Assembly (NCBI GenBank): GCA_947650365.1
Contig: OX393557.1
Span: 46,129,979-46,193,978 of the forward strand
Direction of reading: 5' to 3'
Origin: Chamaelirium japonicum
Lineage: Eukaryota > Streptophyta > Magnoliopsida > Liliales > Melanthiaceae
Length of the DNA: 64,000 nucleotides
This document shows, one piece after another, positions 54,902 through 64,000 of the stretch (position 1 is its first letter; each line of letters starts with the position of its first letter). The notes under the pieces were generated by a model that did no database searches, was not told where the DNA came from, and saw only the letters and a list, made by a program, of their open reading frames with translations. A program made the position numbers and the translations under genes.

Positions 54902-56762
54902 AGGCTATAACAATGGGGTAGCTGATATATTGGATAAATCATTATGTCTTCTTGGTGATGTTTGTCATGATAAGCTGTGTTTGAATTCGTCATCGAAGCG
55001 CTTTAGAAAGTCTCATTTGGTTCAGGGGTGGGTTATGCATGATTGGCATACTTGTTTGAATTTGTCATCGTCCGACTCAAACAAAACTCATGTGTGGCTT
55101 CTGAGCAAGATGTAGGAGCATGATATTTAGCTAGAATCTGAGATGGTTCTCCTCTAGACTGAGGTAAAAGTTGACATACTTGATGAGGCAGGGGCTTCTC
55201 AATGAAGCAAGTCCATGTGGTGCTTAACTTGTAAAAGTGAAGTTTTTAAATTTTAATGAAATTTGAATTTTGGTCCCTTTTGTGACATTGGAATTTTGGA
55301 GGTAACCCACACTTTGGAGCTTCCCTCACTTTTGGAAGACGAGTGTTTATCTTGCTTTTTCTCAAGCTCTTTTACCAAAAGCTTCGATTTTTTGAATAAG
55401 TCTCGATTAAAACACGACTGATTCATAAAATGTTTGATATGTGACTCTTTCTCGATTTTTTAAAACAGTCTCGATTTTCATGTTTTAATCCCGATTTACA
55501 CGTTTTATTCTTGATTAATTGCATTTTAATCTCGTCGTGTATTGCTTAAAAAACCTATTGTAACATCTATATATAAATATGTTCTAAAATTCTACTGCTT
55601 GTTTTTCGATTTTTTCCTGATCTTTTTGACTTTTTTTCGATTTTTCCGATTTCTCTCCTAGCATATTTTTTTCCGACTTCCGACTTGGTAACTATGTTCT
55701 CAAGTCTCACATTGCTCAAGGGATAAAAGCTTATCTCCCTTATATATGACAAGTTTCTACTAGGCTCGTCTATTGGGCTTGAACATATTTTCACACACAC
55801 TCGCACGCACCGCACCCGACCCGAACCCGAGCCGTACCGGGACGGTCTCCTACCCATGAACAATGCTATTTTTTCAATTTAATTTTTCAGTTTTATTGTA
55901 ACTGTTAGGCGGTTTGCCCATTGGTTGCCTATGTATCTTTTGGATCTAATTGATTGTTGTTTTGGTTGGGCTAGCCTGGGTAGTTGCACCAAGGGGTGCT
56001 ATAGGCTGAAATCGCACAGGCGATGCCGAAGTGAGATAACAACAAACACCTAGTTGGGGGGTGGGGGAGGAGGGGTGAATAGGTGGAATGATTAAATATG
56101 TCTAAATAAGCAATAATCCTTGTGAGTTTCTAGCATATAATCCTTGTGAATTATTTTTTCATGCTCTTGTGAGTTTCTAGCATATAATCCTAAAAGCGTC
56201 TCGAGTGTAATAAGCAATCAAATCTGCATTCATAGGTAGCATGAGCGGTTTTTAGGTGGTTCGGACGATTCCCTACTCCACCCCTAGGGCTTGCTAGGAT
56301 TATGCACTACATAAGGTAAGAGGTTGCACGATTCGACTCACCGATCCCAACGATTGTACGTTTAGCCTCACGTCGCCTTGTCTTTCCACGGGTACTATGC
56401 CTGATCTCCGCAGGCACCTAGCGGCTCCTATCCATTGATCGGTCATTTGCTCCTCACACTCGTACCCATGACCCAACGCCTTGAGTCGCTCCTGCGGCTC
56501 CTGTAATAAGCCAAAACTCAGAAAATCACAAAAATCACTCATTAAACCCGAGCGATGTGCATCAAGCCTGAGCATCTCCCTCCACCTGGAGACTGGTGGT
56601 ATGCACGCCTAATTTTCTAGTGCACAAAAGAAACCCTAAAACCCGTTTCAAGACCCAAAACACATGATGTAATTTCAAAACAATGAAAACACATGCATTT
56701 TGTTTCTTAAAGGTAAGTGCGCAAAGGCAAAAACCAAAGGGTTTCCCTATAGACATCAACTC
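54902..56762. other. Intergenic DNA, no feature recognised
   Basis: AT-rich, with TTTTTCGATTTTT-type low-complexity repeats at 55380-55680. No gene is supported. Confidence 0.45.
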
Positions 56763-57004
56763 TAAGGGTCTGTTCTTATCGCGAGAAAATCAAAGGAAAA
56801 ATTAATTTTCTTAGGAAATTAATATTTGACTGTGTTCTTTTGAATTTTATTGACAGAAAATTTATTTCCAAAAAAAATATTTTAATTGATTGTACGGGAA
56901 AATCTTTCCCCGCCAAAATAGGTGTGACTTTAAAGAGCCAAGGGCCGCGGAAAAAGTATCGGGCTCGCGATTCTGTTTCGAGGGCGCTCTCCCGTCATCT
57001 TCCA

Positions 57005-57008
57005 AGTG

Positions 57009-57071
<63 letters not shown>

Positions 57072-57568
57072 AGAACTCTGCACTTCATCTTCCTCGGAGG
57101 GCTCAGTAGCCCGAGCGGGGGTGCGTTGGCTGTGGACGTGACCACGGCTCCGATCTCCCCTACAACACCACCGCCTTCGCCGGGCCCACCTCCTTCTCCG
57201 GCTTCCCCCCCACCGACCTCAAGACCCCCATCGCCACCGCCCCCGCCGGGCCCACCTCCTTCTCCGGTCTCCCTGTCCAGCCGTCCCCCTCCCCTCCGAA
57301 CTCTCCCTCGACGACCCCTCCTTCCTCTGCCCTGCCCCCGCTGTCAACACCACCCGAGGTGATCGTCTCGGCCGGCAACGTCGTCCTCACATACGGCTCC
57401 GATCTCCCCTACAACACCATCGCCTCCGCCGGGACCACCTCCTTCTCCGGCTTCCCCGCCACCGACCTCAAGGCCCCCATCGCCACCACCTCCGCCGGGC
57501 CCACCTCCTTCTCTGGTCTCCCCGTCCAGCCGTCCCCCTCCCCTCCGAACTCTCCCTCGACACAAGTG

Positions 57569-57626
<58 letters not shown>
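57005..57626 (+). repeat. Two (CT)n tracts and a duplicated GC-rich segment inside Harbinger
   Basis: (CT)n at 57011-57067 and 57567-57624 are each followed by CCATTAGA. Between them a segment of about 170 bp occurs twice (about 57146-57310 and 57397-57560), sharing GGCTCCGATCTCCCCTACAA and GTCCAGCCGTCCCCCTCCCC. One plus frame of both copies encodes similar peptide (SDLPYNT, TSFSGFP, DLK-PIAT, SFSGLPVQPSP). I cannot name a source gene. Confidence 0.8.
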
Positions 57627-57627
<1 letters not shown>

Positions 57628-58200
57628 AGAGACGGCCGGATCTGTGCTCCACGGCCGTCGTCTTCCTGTGCGCGACGGCCAGTCTTCGAGGGCGCGGGCC
57701 GGGTCGTGGTAGACGCAGGCCGCCTCTGGGCACACGTAGACGCACTTCCGAGCGGGCTCCTTGCCGACGCCGCCGCTGACGGAGGAGCGCCCGACGCCCG
57801 ACACCAGATGGCCGGCCCTGTTTGCGACGGCCGCTGTGCGCGGTGCCCGACGCCGGACGGTAAGCCCTGTTCGCGAAGGCCTCTGTGCGACCCGTCGTCG
57901 ACTAACCCTCTTCCCTGTGAACCCTGACGAGCGCCCTATGGGCCGTCCCCCGATGCCAAATGGCCGGCCCTGTGCACGACGGTCACTGTGCGCGGTGCCC
58001 GACGCCCAACGGCCGGCCCTATGCGCGACGACCCCTGTGTGCCCGCACCCCTGTGCTTGATCGGTCAACGACCGGCACCCTTCCCTGTGCACTACCTGTG
58101 CGCCGCTGCACTAGACAGTGTGACTCGCCGACGACCAACCCCCTTCCCTATGCGCCCCGACGAGCCTCAGCTCCATCCTTAGTTGGTCGCACATTAGCCT
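57627..58200. other. GC-rich degenerate tandem repeats inside Harbinger
   Basis: Repeats of GCGCGGTGCCCGACGCC, GGCCGGCCCTGT and GACTAACCC/GACCAACCCCCTTCCC occur at a spacing of roughly 120-160 bp. ORFs run through on both strands as expected of GC-rich DNA. None has a recognised domain. Confidence 0.6.
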
Positions 58201-59094
58201 ATTGATATGCTGTTGTTCCAGCCAAATCCTCCACAATGGAATGCTCACTTTAGTTATTGTACCAAAATGATTCAAAACATCCTAGAATAATGATCAGCTT
58301 AATTATCCACCCTCTTTCCGATCCAACGAAAAACAATTGTGTAGTTCACAAACTATGAAAATGAGACACTCATACATGTGCGAGTGCCTAAATATTATTA
58401 TGAACCATATATCTTATATCTATGCCCATATAGTCTCTTTCTTGAAGATTAAAGAATTTGATGCATGGTATAGGTTTCGATACATAGTATAGTTTTGCAA
58501 CCCAACAAACCATTGTTTCTCTAAGTCACAATGTGCTATATGTTGTCAGCAAAAAGTAGCAATTTTGGATCATTGTTTCTTTGTTAAATTCTATATTTCT
58601 TCGGACTGTACATTACTACATTCTATATGTTTCTAGGATCACTTAGGATTGTTTGATATCAGGCTGGACAACAATATGGTGGGCAGATTGGCTAGTAAGG
58701 CTGCAATGGGAACTTTGAACATTGGGGACTTAAGACTTCCGTTTTAACTGATATAATTATTAAATAAAATTTTGACGTATTGATGTATAGTCCAATGCAT
58801 AATGTTGCAGTACTTTTTGACAAATCTCTATTGTTTGATAATATTATTGGCCAAATGTCTTCAGCTGTCATTCATTGTTTCCAAATCATCGAGCTTTTCC
58901 AATGATATCCATGTTATTTTATAAAAAGTTATCGTTAATTGTATTACCATAATGATATTCATGTTATTTATTAAAAAATTTGATATTGTGTTTTTTAGCA
59001 TGTTCATGTATAAAACCTTAGGATTTATATTTGATCTGTCATATCATATATGAACCTGATAGTAATAATGTTTCTTTCAAGACTTCTGTAGGCC
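58201..59094. other. AT-rich 5' region of the Harbinger transposase
   Basis: No ORF or repeat. It presumably holds the transposase promoter. Confidence 0.4.
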
Positions 59095-60430
59095 ATGGAT
59101 AATCTTGAGTGACAACGCAAACTTTATATATATGCAGCGACTTTACTAGTCGTATTTATAGTGCATAGAGTTTATAGAAGATTAACATGCATCACATATA
59201 AAGATCGACAACCTCGACGGCCAATATACGAGCGACGACAAAGTTTTATCAAAACTTTACTGTATAAAGATAATAAAACCACGCATGACCAATTGCGCTT
59301 GAACCAGGGAACATTCTTTGAACTTGTTGAGGCATTAAAAATGAAAGGGCTTAAGGATTCACACCATGTTGACGTAAAGGAACAAGTTGCCATATTCTTA
59401 TATATTCTTGGATATAATAAGAGGATGAGGGTTGTTAAATTCGATTTTTGTAGATCTGTGTCTTCAGTCCATCGTCAATTTACTCTGGTTTTGAGGGTAG
59501 TTATCAAATTATATAGAGATGTTATCAAACAACCTAGTCCAACAACTACAACAGTGCTACCTGGACCTCCAAGGTCATGGCACCATTACTTTGAGGTATT
59601 TAGAGTCTCTTAAAAAAAAAGATTTATGCTACACATCTTAATAAATTTTTAACTGACTATTTATATTTTTTATCCTTAGAATTGTATCGGGGCCATTGAT
59701 GGTACTTATATCCCAGCAATGGTACCTCCAAAAGATCAACCTAGATATCGAATAAGAAAAGGAAGAATTTCTCAAAATGTCATGGCAGCAGTAGGGTTCG
59801 ATATGAAATTCACATACGTTTTGGCTGGATGGGAAAGATCGGCAAGGGATTCAAAGATATTAAAACATGCTATCAGAGATAATCCAACAAAGTTGACAAT
59901 CCCTGCAAGTAAATATATATGCAACTTTAGAATTCATTATTATAAATTACATTGAAAATTTTCATGATGGTTTCTTCATTAATATAGGTAAATACTACCT
60001 AGTAGATGCTGGTTATGGGCATTACCCAGGATTTCTTGCTCCTTATCGTGGAGTCGGATATCATAGGTCTGAGCGTAGAGGACATGCCCCTGCAAATGTA
60101 CGAGAGTTATTTAACTATCGCCACTCATCACGTCGCAATGTCATTGAACGTGTATTTAGATTGATAAAAAAACGTTGGGCCGTACTGAGGACATAATCTT
60201 TTTTTGATATTAAGGTACAGGTAAAGGTGGTATTGGCTTGTTGTATACTTCATAACTTTATCATGATTGTCGATCCGACAGATCTATTAGAAAACGAGCC
60301 TGACATTAACACCGAAGATCAAGGTCCAAACGGGCAGGTCGATGAAGTCACAAATCTGGAGCCAAATGAGGAATGGAATATGAAAATAGATGAAATTGTT
60401 GTATTAATATGGAATGAATATTATCACTAA
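59095..60430 (+). pseudogene. PIF/Harbinger transposase, three exons, two stops
   Basis: Exon 1 from ATG 59095 (MDNLE, then TGA at 59110-59112 where CGA is likely ancestral) to 59595. The intron 59596-59679 has GT-AG ends. Exon 2 is 59680-59908, the second intron 59909-59987, and exon 3 59988-60430. Exon 1 has the N-terminal helix-rich region (LRLNQGTFFELVEAL, FLYILGYN). Exon 2 starts with the first catalytic motif (CIGAIDGTYIP). Later come VLAGWERSARDSKIL, KYYLVDAGY and the last motif ERVFRLIKKRWAVL with the catalytic Glu, then ACCILHNF. A TAA at 60194-60196 breaks exon 3. The transposase would cut at the TIRs. Apart from the two stops it is well preserved. Confidence 0.9.
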
Positions 60431-60689
60431 AATTATGTACTCCAAAATTCTATGAAATTTCTTCTTTGTTTGAGTATTGGTTTAATTTGTAATAAAATGG
60501 TTATATAATGATGAACAAATATTGTTAGTTATGTAATGAATAAAATGGATATGTCAGAGTATTGGTTTATGAAATGTCTTCTTTTAGTATTGTTATAAAG
60601 TTATATACTTTTATGCTTTGATATTTATTACTTTTCTAATCCTGAACATTATACCTACTTATATGTTTATTTGAGAATTGTTTATTAGG

Positions 60690-61645
60690 ATGAGTCAGTC
60701 AAGCACACAAGCAACAAAGAAGAAGTATGCGACATTGACACAAGATATGGATCGAGTGGCAATGGATGCATTTGTTGAAGAATATCACAAGGGTAATAAG
60801 GCTGAGAATGGTTGGAAACCATAAGCTTTTCAGGCTGTCATTGATGCAATCGAGACTCGATTACAAAGTAAAATGACTAAAGATACATCCGAAGCCGTAT
60901 GAAGACTTGGAGGAAAACATACATTATAATAGCGGATCTCCTAAATCAAAGTGGCTTTGGATGGAACGACATCACTAAGATGGTAGATGCACCAGACAGT
61001 GCATGGAATGATTACCTTAATGTATATGAAAATTTTAAATAATGCATTTTATATTCATAAAAATTATTCGAATATTTTTTTACATGAGTTTATTTTTATA
61101 GTCACTCTGGGGTAGCACAATACCGTAATAAATCTATACCAGATTATGATAAACTCGCCATTATCATTGGAAATGACCAAACAACTGGTGTTGGTGCAAT
61201 GTCTGGCATTGAAGCTGAAATAGCCGAAGAACATGCAGCTGTATTGGAGGATGTGGGATTGGATGATCTAGATTCTACATTTGACTTACACAATGATGAA
61301 AATAATACTACAAATTCATCTCCGGCACCACGAGCAGTACCTCCATCAAATCGGGGTAGTACCGGATCAAATAAGAAGAGGAAGAAAACACGTGATTCAT
61401 GTGCTGAGGAAATGTCTGGGATCGTCTCCATAATGAAAGTGCTTGCAGATGCTATTCAGGCCACATCGGGAAAGGTGGAAGTCAACAAGTTGATGGATGA
61501 AGTGATGGAAATTGAAGAATTAGATGAAAGTTTCAAAGTAGATGCAGCTGAGTTTCTATCGTTGGACTCCAAGAAGGCGGACTTTTTTCTAGCATTACCA
61601 GAGGGCATGCGAAGGGCGTGGCTGATAAAGCGTATTTCGCAATGA
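60690..61645 (+). pseudogene. Harbinger Myb/SANT-like protein (ORF1), broken
   Basis: From ATG 60690 the N-terminus has the Myb/SANT-like pattern (MDRVAMDAFVEEYHKGNK...ENGWKP). A TAA at 60822-60824 replaces a Gln codon, and a frameshift near 60898 leads into MKTWRKTYIIIADLL...GFGWND. The intron is 61022-61101. The second exon continues through IPDYDKLAIIIGND (61136 on) to the stop after 61645, including a basic patch and an acidic helical C-terminus. In this superfamily the protein partners the transposase in nuclear import and DNA binding. Confidence 0.85.
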
Positions 61646-62269
61646 TTAACTTGTTTATGATTTCAAAATAAGTTAATAATTACTTAAGTACTTATCTAGA
61701 TTGGGTTACTTATTGTCAGTTATGATATATCTCGTATGTTGGATTTTGTTTCCTAAGATTCTAAATTAGCCTTGGATGTCCAGTATAATGTTTTGATAAT
61801 TGTAGAATGTTGTCTCTTTTGTTAATTGAAGCTAGTGGAATTATGATATTGTTGAGTTTGGTGGTGATTGTTGCTGCTTGCAAGTTATGTTGGCAATGTG
61901 TTTGTGTGTCTGCACATGCAAACATATTTGAGGGTAAAAAAGTAATTTTGAAATGGTTATTTGATCCTATAGGTTGGGCAACATTTACAAATGCATGAAG
62001 ACTGCAAGTTGAATCCCAAAGAAAATAAGTTGAATCTGAAATAAATGTATTGTCCCATATTTTTTACGAGACAACAAATTTTTTATATTTTAATTTTTTC
62101 AGGGTCCAAAAGAACAGTGGAAATTGATGTCTCAGGAAAAAGTGTTGAAATTTTCCAATGCAAAAGAACACCGGAAATTTTTTTCCTGGGACATCAATTG
62201 CATGTGTAATATGTTGCCTAGGAAATTAATTTTCCTAGGTGATTTTTTACTCGTGAAAAGAACAGACCC
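61646..62269. other. 3' region of the Harbinger element
   Basis: AT-rich. It includes subterminal repeats of AAAAGAACA and AGGAAATTAATTTTCCTAGG near the right TIR. The small ORFs are not supported. Confidence 0.5.
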
Positions 62270-62389
62270 TAAAGGAAGTCCTAACCAACTTGTGCATGCA
62301 AATGCAATTATACCTATACTTTCGATGAACATTGAAGCTTTTTGTACTACAATATCTCTGAGCTTTAAGGTTATGAAAGTATTCATAAA

Positions 62390-62883
62390 TAGGGATGGCA
62401 ATTGTTCGGGTTTACCAGGTCACCGACCCGACCAGACCTTATTGGGACGGGTTTGGGATGCTGAAAAACGGGTTTGGGATATAAATTTAAAACCCGATCG
62501 GGTTTGGGTCGGGTTCGAGTTTTACTCCAACCGCCCCGACCCGACCCGGGTATATAACTTATCAAGATCATATAATAAGTTGACTTGTGCTTATAACTGC
62601 GTGATCATAATATAGGAGGAACATTTGCTATGTAGAACTGTGATTAGGTGGGCCCAAGAAATTAAATATATAGTTTTTATAAAACCGACCCGATCCGACC
62701 CATCCCGCAATGCATAAACGGGGCGGGACGGGCACGGGTTTTTCCAATGTTAATTGGGACGGATTTGAAAATTACTTTCAAACCTGACGCGGGTTTGGGA
62801 CGGATATTGGACGGGATAAAATATAATGGGGTGCGTTCGGAATAGAGCCGACCCGCCCCAAACCCAACCCGTTGCCATCCCTA
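62390..62883. mobile_element. hAT-like MITE (494 bp)
   Basis: TIR TAGGGATGGCAA at both ends. The 8-bp TSD is TTCATAAA/TTCACAAA (62382-62389 and 62884-62891). The interior is rich in GGGTTTGGG and CCCGACCC. It lies 120 bp from the Harbinger end. Confidence 0.87.
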
Positions 62884-63195
62884 TTCACAAACGAACTTAG
62901 TAACACTTGAAGGACTAACCTCAACAGGTGTTTGGCACACAATTTTATCCAATAAAAGAAACCCTGCAGTGTGTGAGGTAACAATCTTCCTCTTTGGATA
63001 AAGTTTGTGACAAAACACAACACATGCAAAGAACAAAAAAAAGAATTCTTTCTCCTTTATAACACATTATTCTTCACATTGTTAACACAAAATAAAATGC
63101 AAACTCACGCATACCAACTCAACTCAATCAAAACATGAACGAATATGAGTAATTATGCCATTAGTTACCTGCACACTTAGACAGAATCATCAAAT

Positions 63196-63651
63196 TAGGG
63201 CTGGCAATTTTGGACCCGACACGAAGTTAGGGGGTCTGGGTCAGGGTTAAACGGGTTCAGGTCATAAACGGGTTGACACGACATACCCGTTTAATAAACG
63301 GGTCGGGTCCGGGTTTAGGGTCTAGACATGGTAGACTTCGGAAGATCCGTTTAAAATTCAACGGGTCGTATCGGGTTGGGTCTACCCGTAATTTGATAAT
63401 GTAATATGTAGTACCAGCGGGTCTATCGGGTCAAGTCAGGTCGAGTCGGATTGGGTCGGATCGGGTCAACTGAATAGATCCGTGTAGTAAACGGGTCTTA
63501 TCGGGTTTACCCGTTTATAAGCGGGTCATGTTCGGGTTTAGGATCTAGACACGATTAGCTAAACGAGTCAGGCCCGGGTCTAGGGGTTTTAGACACGACC
63601 CGAAACTAGACACGACACGAACCCTACCCAACACGACCCATTGCCACCCTT
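63196..63651. mobile_element. hAT-type MITE (456 bp), family of 29188-29589
   Basis: Starts TAGGGCTGGCAATTTTGGAC as the other copy does and ends ATTGCCACCCTT. TSD CATCAAA on both sides with small end wear. Interior GGGTCGGGTC and ACCCGTTTA repeats. Confidence 0.8.
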
Positions 63652-64000
63652 GCATCAAAAACCTCTCATTCCCTGCAGATTATTAATCCAAAAACAAATA
63701 ATGAACTAAACATAATTAAACTATTTGAAGGAACAAGTATATATGCTCGTGCAGTAAGGCATAAGTAAAAGCATAAATGTTGATAATAAAACGCCCCCTC
63801 AAACAATAACATCGTAGTAAAAAACGATAATATATATATGAATATGTGACTGCTATGGCTTGTTTTGATTTTACTCACAAATATTTGCCAATAAAATTTT
63901 CTATCACAAAAAGTGGTAACATTTCTAGGTCCATACCCTTGATCTGCTTGCATTGTACCGCCAAGACAAGCGATCATGTGAAAAAAATTTATTAGATCGA
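63652..64000. other. Intergenic DNA, no feature recognised
   Basis: AT-rich. A minus-strand 103-aa ORF (63666-63977) has no recognised features. Confidence 0.4.

Larger units (their letters stand above)
56766..62269 (+). mobile_element. Complete PIF/Harbinger element, 5.5 kb, TSD TAA
   Basis: TIRs GGGTCTGTTCTTATCGCGAG and, inverted, GGGTCTGTTCTTTTCACGAG match at 18 of 20 bases. The TSD TAA is at 56763-56765 and 62270-62272. Inside, in the same direction, are a DDE transposase gene and a Myb/SANT-like gene, the two-protein set of this superfamily. An unusual GC-rich, CT-repeat-bearing block lies at 57005-58200. Both genes carry stops, so this copy is non-autonomous today. Confidence 0.93.

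Noticed and set aside
57409..58092. 227-aa minus-strand ORF
   Set aside because: Runs through CT repeats and GC-rich tandem repeats. Openness is expected from composition and no domain was recognised.

Overview
This is a stretch of flowering-plant nuclear DNA. The evidence is its plant LTR retrotransposon lineages, plant-type MITEs, Au-like SINE tails, a plant P-class PPR gene and a FAR1-related gene. The strongly GC-rich 5' half of the PPR gene, falling toward the 3' end, favours a monocot, but the species cannot be named. No bacterial, organellar, rRNA, tRNA or CRISPR sequence was seen. Nearly all of the window is transposable elements and their debris. Only two loci look like ordinary host genes: an intronless PPR gene (10457-12589) and a FAR1-RELATED SEQUENCE gene (39738-41888).

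Layout. 1-9385: a decayed Ty3/gypsy chromovirus (Tekay/Del-like). It lacks PBS, gag and part of protease, and its 3' LTR is split by a 1.96-kb solo LTR with a perfect target-site duplication (TSD). 10457-12589: the PPR gene. 12821-27502: three head-to-tail short Helitrons. The middle one is split by a complete 13.8-kb Tat-lineage gypsy element (13245-27005) with TSD AAACC. That element carries gag-pro, then an in-frame TAG in the tobamovirus-type readthrough context (TAG CAA TTA), then pol with an archaeal-type RNase H. An intron-containing antisense gene follows, itself hit by a hAT MITE, and then a 118-bp satellite array. 27503-39162: non-coding DNA with MITEs, a long foldback element with poly-C/poly-G arms, arrays of a GCTACAGTGA/TCACTGTAGC hairpin motif, and a 3-kb element with long terminal inverted repeats (TIRs). 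39292-41998: the FRS gene with probable UTR and C-terminal introns. 42697-44482: two hAT MITEs. 46727-51872: a complete but frameshifted Ty1/copia element on the minus strand (141-bp LTRs, TSD GATTT, initiator-Met PBS). 52617-54901: MITE, SINE tails and a weak copia remnant. 56766-62269: a complete PIF/Harbinger element (TIRs, TSD TAA) with a DDE transposase gene, a Myb/SANT-like gene and a GC-rich duplicated insert that may be captured host sequence. 62390-63651: two more hAT MITEs.

How the parts work together. The retrotransposon proteins form gag-protease-RT-RNaseH-integrase sets. The Harbinger transposase and Myb-like protein are the usual two-protein pair of that superfamily. All autonomous-type elements here carry disabling lesions, so each would depend on relatives elsewhere. 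LTR similarity (about 12 substitutions seen in 870 bp for the Tat element, 3 in 141 bp for the copia element) implies recent insertion. The chromovirus is much older. The most unusual signal is the TMV-like leaky stop between gag-pro and pol of the Tat element, combined with its spliced antisense gene.
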